Shown here: piece after piece, positions 42,669 through 50,925 of the stretch
Position numbering within the stretch: the first letter of the stretch is position 1
Layout: every line of letters starts with the position of its first letter
Assembly: GCF_030817175.1 (NCBI RefSeq)
Contig: NZ_JAUSYY010000001.1
Location: forward strand, 1-64,000
Direction: 5' to 3'
Length of the DNA stretch: 64,000 nucleotides
Source of the DNA: Agromyces ramosus
Lineage (GTDB): Bacteria; Actinomycetota; Actinomycetes; Actinomycetales; Microbacteriaceae
Program-made: the position numbers and the translations under genes
The notes under the pieces: generated by a model
Databases searched by the model: none
What the model saw: only the letters and a program-made list of their open reading frames with translations
What the model was told of the DNA's origin: nothing

Positions 42669-43212
42669 CCGAGGCCTCGCTCTCCTGCTTCGGCCGCTGC
42701 GCGGCGGGCGCGGCGGCGATGTCGTTGACAGCCCGGATGATCCGGACTGGATCGCCCGGGTGCCGGGCGCGGACGTAACTGTCGACGCGGAGCTCGGCCC
42801 CGGCCGGCTCGCGTTCGAGCGGGATCCAGGTGAGGGCGATGAGGCCCTCTGGCTCGACGCCACGGTCGATGGCATAGCTCGCGAAGCCGGCGCCGAGGAG
42901 ACGATCTGCCGGGATGAAGGTCGTCGACTCCCCCGCGATGCGCAGGATGACGCCCTCGGCCAGCACCTCGATGCGTGCCGAGCCCCGGAACGCGAGGCCG
43001 GGGAGGGCGAGGCGCTCGAGCGGTTCCGCCGCCGGAGTCGTCGCCACGTAGAGCACTTCGGTCTCGAGTACCGGAGCGCCCAGCGTGGCGGGGACCGGAT
43101 ACGACGAGAGCGTCTCGTCGCGCGCGCTGCGGCGCCTCCACGAGCGCAGCATCAGCAGCGCCACGACGGCGAGGACGGCCGCGGCGGCGAGCACGCCGAT
43201 CCACCTATCCAT
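42661..43212 (-). CDS. PH-like domain membrane protein of the pyr cluster
   Basis: 183 residues. One N-terminal membrane segment (about 4-23), then a basic stretch [11 protein letters not shown] and a soluble domain of mostly beta character. Function unknown. A gene of this size and topology lies between pyrC and carA in many actinobacteria (for example Rv1382), so the conserved position is the main clue. The start overlaps the pyrC end by 8 bases and its own end overlaps carA by 8 bases, so it is translated with the pyr genes. Confidence 0.85.
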   Translation of the reverse strand: MDRWIGVLAAAAVLAVVALLMLRSWRRRSARDETLSSYPVPATLGAPVLETEVLYVATTPAAEPLERLALPGLAFRGSARIEVLAEGVILRIAGESTTFIPADRLLGAGFASYAIDRGVEPEGLIALTWIPLEREPAGAELRVDSYVRARHPGDPVRIIRAVNDIAAAPAAQRPKQESEASDD

Positions 43213-44545
43213 GCGACACCACCTCCTGGGCCGCGGCGCGGGCCACCTCGTCGGCGGGTCGGACCGCACCGTCGAGGAACGTCGGGTAGCCGCCGTGGAA
43301 CGTCGCGATGACGCGACCCGGCAAGGTGCGCCCGAGGTAGGGCGAGTTGACGCTGCGGCCGGCGAGGCGGTCGAGGTCGAACGCGGATGCCGCGTTCGCG
43401 TCGTAGAGCGTGAGCTCCGCCGCAGATCCGGCAGCGATCGGCGCGCCGTGCCCGTGCAGTCGCCCGATGCGCGCCGGCGCCGCGGACAGCACGCGGGCGA
43501 CATCCGCCCACTGCAGGAGGCCCGTCTCGACGACCGCCGCGTGCACGACCGCGAGTGCGGACTCGAGCCCGACCATGCCGTTCGCTGCGGCATCCCATTC
43601 GCTCTGCTTCGCCTCGGCGGGATGCGGGGCGTGGTCGGTCGCGACGATGTCGATCGTGCCGTCGGCGAGCGCGGCACGGAGCGCCTCGACGTCTTCGGCG
43701 CGGCGCAGCGGCGGGTTCACCTTGAATCGGGGGTCGTAGCTCGACACGAGGTCTTCGGTGAGGAGGAGATGATGCGGGGTGACCTCGGCGGTCACGTCGA
43801 TGCCACGGGCCTTCGCCCAGCGGATGACCTCGACGGAGCCGGCGGTCGAGACGTGGCACACGTGCAGGCGACTGCCCACGTGCTCGGCGAGCAGCACGTC
43901 GCGCGCGATGATCGACTCCTCGGCGACGGCGGGCCAGCCCGTGAGGCCGAGCTCGCCCGAGAGGGCGCCCTCGTTCATCTGCGCACCCTCGGTGAGGCGC
44001 GGCTCCTGCGCGTGCTGGGCGATCACGCCGTCGAAGGCCTTGACGTATTCGAGGGCGCGGCGCATGAGGAGCGGGTCGGCGACGCAGAACCCGTCGTCGG
44101 AGAACACCCGCACGTTCGCGCGCGACCGGGCCATGGCGCCGAGCTCGGCGAGCTGCTGCCCCTTGAGCCCGACGGTGACCGCGCCGATCGGTTGCACGGT
44201 CGCATAGCCGGCGGCGCGTCCGAGGCTCGCCTCCTGTTCGACGACACCGGCGGTGTCCGCGACCGGTGAGGTGTTCGCCATCGCGAACACGGCGGTGAAC
44301 CCACCGGCGGCAGCGGCCTGCGTGCCCGTGAGCACCGTCTCGCTCTGCTCGTAGCCCGGCTCGCGGAGGTGCGTGTGCAGGTCGACGAGGCCGGGGAGGG
44401 CGATGAGCCCATCGGCGTCGACCACCGTGGCGCCCGCGCCATCGGATACGCGGCCGGCCTCGACGATCCGGCCGTCGCGCAGCAGCAGGTCGGCGCGCTC
44501 GCCCGATGGCAGCGTGGCGCCGGTGATGAGGAAGGACTCGGTCAT
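43205..44545 (-). CDS. pyrC: dihydroorotase (class I)
   Basis: Ring closure of carbamoyl aspartate. 446 residues. Zinc ligands in [11 protein letters not shown] (two His), AQHAQEP, CHVST and [10 protein letters not shown] (catalytic Asp). Start overlaps the pyrB stop by 4 bases (ATGA). Confidence 0.98.
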   Translation of the reverse strand: MTESFLITGATLPSGERADLLLRDGRIVEAGRVSDGAGATVVDADGLIALPGLVDLHTHLREPGYEQSETVLTGTQAAAAGGFTAVFAMANTSPVADTAGVVEQEASLGRAAGYATVQPIGAVTVGLKGQQLAELGAMARSRANVRVFSDDGFCVADPLLMRRALEYVKAFDGVIAQHAQEPRLTEGAQMNEGALSGELGLTGWPAVAEESIIARDVLLAEHVGSRLHVCHVSTAGSVEVIRWAKARGIDVTAEVTPHHLLLTEDLVSSYDPRFKVNPPLRRAEDVEALRAALADGTIDIVATDHAPHPAEAKQSEWDAAANGMVGLESALAVVHAAVVETGLLQWADVARVLSAAPARIGRLHGHGAPIAAGSAAELTLYDANAASAFDLDRLAGRSVNSPYLGRTLPGRVIATFHGGYPTFLDGAVRPADEVARAAAQEVVSHG

Positions 44546-45495
44546 CGGGCTTCACCCCGCTCGCCGGACAGCAACAGGTAGAGGGCGGCCATTCTCACTG
44601 ATACTCCGTTCGCGACCTGCTCACGCACCGTCGACTGCGGCGAGTCGGCGGCGCGCGCAGCGATCTCCAGCCCACGGTTCATCGGGCCGGGATGCATGAC
44701 CATCGTAGTCGGGGGCAACCGGTCGAACCTGGCGTCGTCGAGCCCCCAGGTGCGGGCGTACTCCCGGCTGTTCGGGAAGTAGGCGCCGTGCATGCGCTCC
44801 GCCTGGATGCGGAGCATCATCACGACGTCGGGGGTGGAGGCGAGCGCCGTGTCGAGGTCGTACCCGACGGTCGCCGGCCACCCTGAGGTGTCGACGGGCA
44901 CGAGCGTCGGCGGCGCGACGAGCTCGACCTCGGCGCCGAGCGTCGTGAGCAGCCAGACGTTCGAGCGGGCCACACGCGAGTGCAGGAGGTCGCCGACGAT
45001 GACGACCTTCACGCCGTCGAGCCCACGCCCACGCGAGACCGCGCCGTGCAGCCGGCGGCGGATCGTGAACGCGTCGAGCAGGGCCTGCGTGGGGTGCTCG
45101 TGGGTGCCGTCGCCGGCGTTCACCACGCCGGCGTCGATCCAGCCGCTCGTCGCGAGCGTGTACGGCGCGCCCGAGGCATGATGGCGGATGACCACCCCGT
45201 CGGCGCCCATCGCCTGCAACGTCTGCGCGGTGTCCTTGAGGCTCTCGCCCTTGGAGACGCTCGAGCCCTTCGCGCTGAAGTTGATGACGTCGGCGGAGAG
45301 CCGCTTCGCAGCTGCCTCGAACGAGATGCGGGTGCGCGTGGAATCCTCGAAGAAGAGGTTCACGACGGTCTTGCCGCGGAGGGTCGGGAGCTTCTTCACC
45401 TCGCGGTCCTGCACCGCGGCCATGTCTTCCGCGATGTCGAGGAGGCCGACGGCCGTGTCTCGTGAAAGCTCGCGCGTGCTGAGCAGGTGGCGCAT
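44542..45495 (-). CDS. pyrB: aspartate carbamoyltransferase catalytic subunit
   Basis: Condenses aspartate with carbamoyl phosphate. 317 residues. The carbamoyl-phosphate loop [13 protein letters not shown] and KGESLKDT are intact, with HPTQALLD and MHPGPMNRG further on. No regulatory pyrI follows; control is expected through PyrR. Starts inside the pyrR stop (TGATG). Confidence 0.98.
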   Translation of the reverse strand: MRHLLSTRELSRDTAVGLLDIAEDMAAVQDREVKKLPTLRGKTVVNLFFEDSTRTRISFEAAAKRLSADVINFSAKGSSVSKGESLKDTAQTLQAMGADGVVIRHHASGAPYTLATSGWIDAGVVNAGDGTHEHPTQALLDAFTIRRRLHGAVSRGRGLDGVKVVIVGDLLHSRVARSNVWLLTTLGAEVELVAPPTLVPVDTSGWPATVGYDLDTALASTPDVVMMLRIQAERMHGAYFPNSREYARTWGLDDARFDRLPPTTMVMHPGPMNRGLEIAARAADSPQSTVREQVANGVSVRMAALYLLLSGERGEAR

Positions 45496-46037
45496 CAGTC
45501 GTCGCCCCCGTCGATCGTCACGGCGTCTTCGCCGTCGGTCTCGGTGAGGTGCACGTTGATGCGCTCGCGGGCCGAGCTCGGCAGGTTCTTGCCGACGAAA
45601 TCCGCGCGGATGGGGAACTCGCGGTGGCCACGGTCGACCAGCACCGCCAGCCGCACCGCCCGGGCGCGACCGAGATCGGCGAGCGCGTCGAACGCTGCGC
45701 GGATGGTGCGGCCGGAGTAGAGCACGTCGTCGACCAGCACGACGGTCTTGCCGTCGATGCCGCCGGGCGGAACCTCCGTCGGCGACGGCGTGCGGGTGCG
45801 GGTGCGGGTGAGGTCGTCACGGTACATCGTGACGTCGAGCGCACCGGCGAGGGCGGGCGGGGCGTCGGGCTCGATGCGGGCGATCGTCTCGGCGATGCGA
45901 CGCGCGAGGATCACCCCCCGCGTGGGGATGCCGAGGAGGACGAGATCCGAACTGCCGCGATTGGATTCGAGGATCTCGTGCGAGATGCGGGTCAGTGCCC
46001 GCGAGATGTCAGCCTGACCGAGCACAGCTCGTGCCAT
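45495..46037 (-). CDS. pyrR: pyrimidine operon regulator / uracil phosphoribosyltransferase
   Basis: RNA-binding repressor of the pyr genes with weak UPRTase activity. 180 residues. The PRPP-binding loop [17 protein letters not shown] and [18 protein letters not shown] are conserved. In the flexible loop after MYRDDL, where relatives have an Arg-rich stretch, a triple hexamer repeat encodes TRTRTRT. AAGGGAG lies 7 bases before the ATG and is part of a PyrR-binding RNA motif, so the protein should repress its own translation and that of the coupled genes behind it. Confidence 0.96.
   Translation of the reverse strand: MARAVLGQADISRALTRISHEILESNRGSSDLVLLGIPTRGVILARRIAETIARIEPDAPPALAGALDVTMYRDDLTRTRTRTPSPTEVPPGGIDGKTVVLVDDVLYSGRTIRAAFDALADLGRARAVRLAVLVDRGHREFPIRADFVGKNLPSSARERINVHLTETDGEDAVTIDGGDD
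45791..45808. repeat. triple hexamer repeat inside pyrR
   Basis: Three perfect copies of TGCGGG on the plus strand, coding for alternating Thr-Arg in PyrR. Length change in sixes would keep the frame. Confidence 0.8.
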
Positions 46038-46047
46038 CTACCGACTC

Positions 46048-46068
46048 CCTTCTCCGCCTCACGGGACG
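46048..46068 (-). promoter_or_regulatory. PyrR-binding loop in the pyrR leader, overlapping the ribosome binding site
   Basis: The 21-base minus-strand stretch fits the Bacillus PyrR-binding consensus ARUCCNGNGAGGYUNNNAAGG except at the first A (C here) and the U after GAGGY (G here). The central GNGAGG core and the AAGG end are exact, and the AAGG is the start of the pyrR ribosome binding site. This is the arrangement known from Mycobacterium smegmatis, where PyrR blocks translation rather than transcription. Confidence 0.65.
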
Positions 46069-46093
46069 GCCTTAAAGGTTGCCAACTCCATCG

Positions 46094-46099
46094 AGTCTA
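46094..46099 (-). promoter_or_regulatory. predicted minus-10 box of the pyr operon
   Basis: TAGACT, giving a start near 46087 and a leader of about 50 bases that contains the PyrR-binding loop. No good minus-35 is visible. Confidence 0.5.
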
Positions 46100-46122
46100 A
46101 CGTGCCCGATGGGCGGGAACGG

Positions 46123-46158
46123 TCGAGGGGCGGGACGCAGATGCGTCCCGCCCCTCGA
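46123..46158 (-). terminator. strong hairpin terminator after the DoxX gene
   Basis: Perfect 17-bp inverted repeat (TCGAGGGGCGGGACGCA and its complement) around a 2-base centre, 18 bases after the DoxX stop, separating this gene from the pyr promoter. Confidence 0.8.
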
Positions 46159-46176
46159 GCGGCATGGTGCGGCCGA

Positions 46177-46710
46177 TCATCGAGACGTGCGTCCCGGGCC
46201 GCGCAGCACTCGCGATGCGACCACGAGTGCCGCGGCGATGAGCACGATGTTCTTCAGCACGTACTGCCCCAGCAGGGTCGGTCCACCGTCGGCGAAGAGT
46301 TCCGCGGGGAAGAACACGAGCGGCGAGAGGATGCCGACGAAGGCGATCGCGAGCATCACGAGACCGAGCCGTGCGAAGACGCCCGAGATGAGCGCGAGGC
46401 CGGCGACGGTCTCGATGGCGGCGGTGAGCACGAGGGCGAGTTGTCCGCCGACGACGCCGAAGGTGAGCGCGCCCCACGTCGCCTCGACGAGGGGCTCGAC
46501 CGGGCTTACGCCCGGGAAGAACTTGAGCACGCCGAAGGCGACGAAGACGGCGCCGAGCGCCACGCGGAGCGCCGGGATGCTCCAACGCTCGAGCAGCGCC
46601 TTGAGCATCGCCTCAGCGGCGGCGAGGCGGGCGACGACGTCGATGCGGGTGATCGGCGTGGGACGAGGTCCGACGGGCTGGAGACCGGTCGGGGCGGGGA
46701 TCGATGACAT
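46177..46710 (-). CDS. DoxX family membrane protein
   Basis: 177 residues with four hydrophobic segments (about 50-66, 78-102, 105-125 and 140-160) and the family's RVALGAVFVAFGVLKFFPG opening helix. DoxX proteins are small membrane proteins of uncertain role, some linked to quinone or redox stress. ATG at 46710 is chosen because AGGAG lies 10 bases upstream; an ATG 17 codons earlier has none. It stands alone, between nusB and pyrR, with its own terminator. Confidence 0.85.
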   Translation of the reverse strand: MSSIPAPTGLQPVGPRPTPITRIDVVARLAAAEAMLKALLERWSIPALRVALGAVFVAFGVLKFFPGVSPVEPLVEATWGALTFGVVGGQLALVLTAAIETVAGLALISGVFARLGLVMLAIAFVGILSPLVFFPAELFADGGPTLLGQYVLKNIVLIAAALVVASRVLRGPGRTSR

Positions 46711-46941
46711 GGCTGAGATGCTCCTTCCAGAGCGGGTTCGAATCGGGTTCCGATGCCGCATTCGGCACCGTCATCCAGTGAACCTGCCCTGATCGGAGCT
46801 GGTATCCGGGCGCACTCGGGAATCCACCGAGGGACTCCACGCATCCGGTGCAGGGGCCAGCCCTGACACCATCCTCAGTGTGGAGCCCGCGTTCCCCCCA
46901 ACGGTGGGACACGCCGTGGCCCGCCCCGGGGCTCGACCGGC

Positions 46942-47355
46942 TCAGGCCTTCGCGTGCGAGATCGCGGCGAGCAGTCCGTTCACGAACCCGGCCGAGTCGT
47001 CGGTCGAGAGCACGGTTGCGGCCTCGACGGCCTCGGAGATCGCCACCGGGTCGGGCACGGCGTCGTTGTAGACGATCTCCCACACGCCGATGCGGAGCAG
47101 GGCGCGGTCGACCGCGGGCATGCGCTCGATCGTCCAGCCGCGCGAGTGCGTCTCGATGAGCTCGTCGATCTCGTCGCGATGGTCGACGATGCCGTCGACG
47201 ATCTCGCGTGCGTACAGCCACGAGGCCTGGCGCTCAGGCTCGCTCACGGCCCGCTCGGCCTCGACGACGAGCACCTGCTCGACCGGCACCTGGCGCATGT
47301 CGGCCGAGTAGAGCATGTCGAGCGCGCGCTTGCGCGCCTTGGTGCGCGCGCTCAC
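46942..47355 (-). CDS. nusB: transcription antitermination protein NusB
   Basis: Binds boxA RNA with S10 in rRNA antitermination. 137 residues, all-helical. ARKRALDMLYSADMR at the N-terminus and VYNDAVPDPVAISEAVEAA near the end are typical. The GTG shares a base with the efp stop (TAGTG), so it is coupled to efp, as in other actinobacteria. Confidence 0.97.
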   Translation of the reverse strand: MSARTKARKRALDMLYSADMRQVPVEQVLVVEAERAVSEPERQASWLYAREIVDGIVDHRDEIDELIETHSRGWTIERMPAVDRALLRIGVWEIVYNDAVPDPVAISEAVEAATVLSTDDSAGFVNGLLAAISHAKA

Positions 47356-47918
47356 TAGTCGTTCACGCGGCCGAGGTAGTCGCCCGTGCGGGTGTCGACC
47401 TTGACCTTGGTGCCGGTCTCGAGGAACAGCGGCACCTGGATCTCGTAGCCGGTCTCGACGGTCGCGGGCTTCGTGCCACCGGTCGAGCGGTCGCCCTGGA
47501 GTCCGGGCTCCGTGTAGGTGATCTCGAGCACGACCGACGCGGGCAGCTCGACGTAGAGCGGGTTGCCGTTGTTGAGCGCGACCGTGACCGACTGGTTCTC
47601 GAGCATGAAGTTCGCTGCGTCGCCGACCACGGTGCCGGGCACGGTGATCTGGTCGTAGTCGCTCGTGTCCATGAAGACGAATCCGTCGCCGTCGGCATAG
47701 AGGTAGGTGAAGTCGCGGCGGTCGACGTTCTCGACCTCGATCTTCGCGCCCGCGTTGTAGGTGCGGTCGACGACCTTGCCGGTCACGACGTTCTTCAGCT
47801 TCGTGCGGACGAACGCGCCACCCTTGCCGGGCTTGACGTGCTGGAACTCGATGACGCTCCAGAGCTGGCCGTCGATGGAGAGAACGACGCCGTTCTTGAT
47901 GTCAGCGGTGCTTGCCAT
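47355..47918 (-). CDS. efp: elongation factor P
   Basis: Relieves ribosome stalling at polyproline. 187 residues, three OB/KOW-like domains. The tip loop of domain I reads [16 protein letters not shown], with a Lys at the modifiable position. The C-terminus ends [18 protein letters not shown]. It has its own promoter in the aroQ-efp gap and leads the efp-nusB pair. Confidence 0.98.
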   Translation of the reverse strand: MASTADIKNGVVLSIDGQLWSVIEFQHVKPGKGGAFVRTKLKNVVTGKVVDRTYNAGAKIEVENVDRRDFTYLYADGDGFVFMDTSDYDQITVPGTVVGDAANFMLENQSVTVALNNGNPLYVELPASVVLEITYTEPGLQGDRSTGGTKPATVETGYEIQVPLFLETGTKVKVDTRTGDYLGRVND

Positions 47919-47983
47919 GCGAATGTGATCCGTTCAGTTGCGAAGAGGCTCGGCCGGAGTCGGCCCAGAAGTTCAGTCGGTCG

Positions 47984-48013
47984 AGTTTAGTCGTTGCGCT
48001 CTGGGGGCGCCAA
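47984..48013 (-). promoter_or_regulatory. predicted efp-nusB promoter
   Basis: TTGGCG (48013-48008), 18 bases and TAAACT (47989-47984) on the minus strand. Start near 47977, leader of about 60 bases. Confidence 0.6.
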
Positions 48014-48025
48014 TGCGCCAGGACG

Positions 48026-48466
48026 TCACGCGTTCCTGACGACCCAGTCGACGGCGAGCCGGTAGGAATCGGCGCCGAAGCCGGCGATGACGCCCGTCGC
48101 GATGCCCGAGATCACGCTCGTGTGCCGGAACGTCTCACGGGTGTGCGGGTTCGAGAGGTGCACCTCGACGAGCGGGACGCCGGCCTGCTTCAGCTGGGCG
48201 GCGGCGTCGCGCAGCGCGTAGCTGTAGTGCGTGAACGCCGCCGGGTTCAGCACCACGGGCATGCGACGGTCGACGGCTTCGTGGATCCAGCCGATGAGCT
48301 CGGCCTCGTCGTCGGTCTGGCGCAGGTCGATGGAGACCTCGGCGGGCACGGATGCCCCCAACTGGGCCTCGATGTCGGCGAGGGTCTCGCTGCCGTACAC
48401 CTCGGGCTCGCGGGAGCCGAGCCGGCCGAGGTTCGGGCCGTTGAGGACGAGGATGGTGGTGGTCAC
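48026..48466 (-). CDS. aroQ: type II 3-dehydroquinate dehydratase
   Basis: Third step of the shikimate pathway. 146 residues. VLNGPNLGRLGSREPEVYG holds the catalytic Tyr and flexible loop, NPAAFTHYSYALRDA the Asn and neighbouring residues, and EVHLSNPHTRETFRHTSVIS the His. The GTG start lies 6 bases after TAGGCT. Relatives keep it next to aroB; here a plus-strand gene lies between them. Confidence 0.97.
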   Translation of the reverse strand: MTTTILVLNGPNLGRLGSREPEVYGSETLADIEAQLGASVPAEVSIDLRQTDDEAELIGWIHEAVDRRMPVVLNPAAFTHYSYALRDAAAQLKQAGVPLVEVHLSNPHTRETFRHTSVISGIATGVIAGFGADSYRLAVDWVVRNA

Positions 48467-48472
48467 GCGGCA

Positions 48473-48478
48473 AGCCTA
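48473..48478 (-). promoter_or_regulatory. minus-10 box of aroQ (leaderless)
   Basis: TAGGCT, 6 bases, then GTG at 48466. Confidence 0.55.
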
Positions 48479-48482
48479 TCCA

Positions 48483-48546
48483 CCGGTGAACGGGAGGGGC
48501 CACGGTGGGTTGCGCCTCGTCCACGAGCGCACCCCCTGTTCACCGG
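48483..48546. repeat. 9-bp inverted repeat between aroQ and the phosphodiesterase gene
   Basis: CCGGTGAAC (48483-48491) and GTTCACCGG (48538-48546), perfect complements with 46 bases between. Each arm points GTTCACC towards one of the two divergent genes. Confidence 0.7.
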
Positions 48547-48559
48547 CTGGTCCGCATCG
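48538..48559 (+). promoter_or_regulatory. candidate PHO box (PhoP site) before the phytase-like/GDPD gene
   Basis: GTTCACCGGCT followed by the weaker GGTCCGCATCG, two 11-base direct-repeat units like the PhoP sites of Streptomyces (core GTTCACC). GTTCAC occupies the minus-35 position, 18 bases before TACGCC (48562-48567). The neighbouring gene product cleaves organic phosphates, which fits phosphate control. Confidence 0.45.
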
Positions 48560-48610
48560 GGTACGCCGGTGGACATGTGCGCGTGCCCTCCGGCCGATTG
48601 GGTGGCAGGC

Positions 48611-50863
48611 ATGGCACATCGCAACCCACGCGCGCAGACGCGCTTCCTCGCACTGGCCGCCGCGGCCGCCGCCGCGGCCGTCATCCTGATCCCCTCCCCC
48701 GCGAGCGCAGCCGGCGACGGTGAGCACCAGGGCCCTTCGGCCAAGATCGTCGAACCGACGCTCGTCGCCCGTGCGACGTTGTCGGCCGACCACCTCGAGG
48801 CGGGACCGGCGTCGGGCGCGCTCGCCTCGGCGGCGAACGGCCGAACCGGTCCGTTCCCGGGCCAGGTCGTCCCCGGCTTCTCAGCGATGATCGACAACGG
48901 CGACGGCACCTTCTGGGCGCAGCCCGACAACGGCTTCGGCTCGAAGGCGAACTCGGCCGACTTCCTCCTGCGCAACTATCTCGTGCGCCCCGATTGGGAG
49001 ACCGCCGACGGCGGCGACGGCGCGATCGAGATCGAACGCTTCATCTCCTACAACGACGCCGACCACGTGCTCGATTTCCCGATCGTGAACGAGGGCACGC
49101 CCGAGCGTCTCCTCACGGGAGCGGACTTCGACATCGAGTCGATCGTGCAGGCCAAGGACGGCACGTTCTGGGTGGGCGAGGAGTTCGGTCCGTTCCTCCT
49201 GCACTTCGACGCCGACGGGACCCTCCTCGAGCGACCCGTTCCGCTGCCGAGCGGCGCGAAGTCACCGCAGAACCCGTACCTCGCCCCCGGGGAGACGCCT
49301 CGGGTGCGCGCAAGCCGAGGATTCGAAGCCCTCGCGCCGTCGGCGAATGGGCGGTACCTCCATCCCATCCTCGAGGGCTCTTACGCCGACGATCCCGACC
49401 TCCGGCGGCGCGAGGTCCTCGAGTTCGACACCCGCAAGCACGCGTACACCGGTCGCTCGTGGAGCTACCAGACCGATCAGGACGCGAACGTCGTCGGCGA
49501 CGCGTTCACCGTGCGCGGCGACGTGCTCCTGCTCGTCGAGCGCGACGACTTCGAGGGCGACCAGTCGGTCACGAAGCGCGTCTACGAAGTCGAGCTGTCC
49601 CGCGCCGACCACGAGGGCTATCTCGAGAAGACCCTCGTGCTCGATGCGCTGCGCATCGCGAACCCCGACCTCCTCGGCGCCGGCGATGGCTACGGGACGG
49701 GCGAGGTGTTCTCCCTGCCGGTGCAGTCCTTCGAGACGGTCGTGCGACTGCGTGACGGTCGGCTCCTCATCGGCAACGACAACAACTACCCCGGCAACGA
49801 TGCGCGCATCGCGGGGACGCCGGATGACACCGAGTTCGACCTCATCGACCTCGACAAGGAGCGCGTCCCCTCGTCGGACGTCACCGTCGTGAGCCACCGG
49901 GGCGCCAGCGGGTATCGGCCGGAGCACACGCTCGCCGCCTACGAGACCGCGATCACGCAGTGCGCCGACTTCATCGAGCCCGACATCGTCGCCACGAAGG
50001 ACGGCGTGCTCGTGGCACGTCACGAGAACGAGATCAGCGGCACGACGGATGTCGCGTCCCGCGCAGAATTCGCCGGTCGCAGGGCCACGAAGACGATCGA
50101 CGGCGCCCCGGTGGCGGGCTGGTTCACCGAGGACTTCACCCTCGCGGAGCTCAAGACGCTCCGCGCGATCGAGCGGCTCCCCCAGGTGCGTCCGCAGAAC
50201 ACCGCGTTCAACGGGCTGTACCAGGTTCCGACCCTCGACGAGGTCATCGACCTCGCGCGGCACTCCGTGAGCTGCCAGGGCGAGCCCATCGGCGTCTACC
50301 CCGAGACGAAGCATCCGACGTACTTCGACGCGATCGGCCTCTCGCTCGAGGAGCCGCTGGTCGCCCAGCTCGCGGCGAACGGAGTCGATCACGCCGGCGC
50401 GCCCGTCATCGTGCAGAGCTTCGAGGTCTCGAACCTCAAGGAGCTCGACGGACTGACCGAGGTACAGCTCGCCCAGCTCATCAACGCGAGCGGCCGGCCG
50501 TACGACTTCACGGTTGCCGGCGACGCACGCACCTACGCCGACCTGGTCACGCCCGCCGGGCTCGCCGAGATCGCAGGCTACGCCGACGGGATCGGCGTCG
50601 AGAAGAGCGTGGCGATTCCCCGCAAGGCCGACGGGACGCTCGGCACTCCGACCACCGTGATCGCCGACGCGCACGACGCGGGTCTGGAGGTGCACGGCTG
50701 GACCTTCCGTCGCGAGAACGCGTTCCTGCCGGCTGAGTTCCGATCGAGCACCGACCCGGCTGGAATCGGCGACCTGGCGGGCGAGATCCGCGTCTTCGCG
50801 GCCGCGGGGCTCGACGGCTTGTTCAGCGACAACCCCGACGTGGCGGTCGCCGCGATCGACTGA
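48611..50863 (+). CDS. secreted phytase-like esterase fused to glycerophosphodiester phosphodiesterase
   Basis: 750 residues. Signal peptide at 1-33 (basic start, long Ala-rich core, cut after SPASA). Residues about 60-420 are an esterase-like domain of the phytase superfamily (FSAMIDNGDGTFWAQPDNGFG, DIESIVQAKDGTFWVGEEFGP). Residues about 425-750 are a GDPD TIM barrel with HRGASGYRPEHTLAAYETAI (His429, Arg430) and FIEPDIVATKDGVLVARHE. It should release phosphate and glycerol from phosphodiesters outside the cell. It is the only plus-strand gene between 11.6 and 61.9 kb and splits the aro genes. An in-frame ATG 12 codons upstream (48575) is 7 bases after TACGCC and is an alternative start. Confidence 0.9.
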   Translation: MAHRNPRAQTRFLALAAAAAAAAVILIPSPASAAGDGEHQGPSAKIVEPTLVARATLSADHLEAGPASGALASAANGRTGPFPGQVVPGFSAMIDNGDGTFWAQPDNGFGSKANSADFLLRNYLVRPDWETADGGDGAIEIERFISYNDADHVLDFPIVNEGTPERLLTGADFDIESIVQAKDGTFWVGEEFGPFLLHFDADGTLLERPVPLPSGAKSPQNPYLAPGETPRVRASRGFEALAPSANGRYLHPILEGSYADDPDLRRREVLEFDTRKHAYTGRSWSYQTDQDANVVGDAFTVRGDVLLLVERDDFEGDQSVTKRVYEVELSRADHEGYLEKTLVLDALRIANPDLLGAGDGYGTGEVFSLPVQSFETVVRLRDGRLLIGNDNNYPGNDARIAGTPDDTEFDLIDLDKERVPSSDVTVVSHRGASGYRPEHTLAAYETAITQCADFIEPDIVATKDGVLVARHENEISGTTDVASRAEFAGRRATKTIDGAPVAGWFTEDFTLAELKTLRAIERLPQVRPQNTAFNGLYQVPTLDEVIDLARHSVSCQGEPIGVYPETKHPTYFDAIGLSLEEPLVAQLAANGVDHAGAPVIVQSFEVSNLKELDGLTEVQLAQLINASGRPYDFTVAGDARTYADLVTPAGLAEIAGYADGIGVEKSVAIPRKADGTLGTPTTVIADAHDAGLEVHGWTFRRENAFLPAEFRSSTDPAGIGDLAGEIRVFAAAGLDGLFSDNPDVAVAAID

Positions 50864-50882
50864 GCGCCGCACGCGGAGCGAG

Positions 50883-50913
50883 GGTGGGCGGATGCCGGCG
50901 GCATCCGCCCACC
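50883..50913. terminator. bidirectional terminator between the GDPD gene and aroB
   Basis: Perfect 14-bp inverted repeat GGTGGGCGGATGCC / GGCATCCGCCCACC with a 3-base loop, between two convergent genes and usable from both sides. Each arm contains the over-represented octamer. Confidence 0.8.
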
Positions 50914-50925
50914 GTTCGTTCCTCG

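Noticed and set aside
46906..46922. Hairpin GGGACAC / GTGGCCC as a nusB terminator
   Set aside because: Only 6 of 7 pairs with a 3-base loop and no T-run; too weak to call.
46711..46941. Possible small gene between the DoxX gene and nusB
   Set aside because: Short frames on both strands lack ribosome binding sites and recognisable sequence. The region reads as the DoxX promoter side plus the nusB 3' end.
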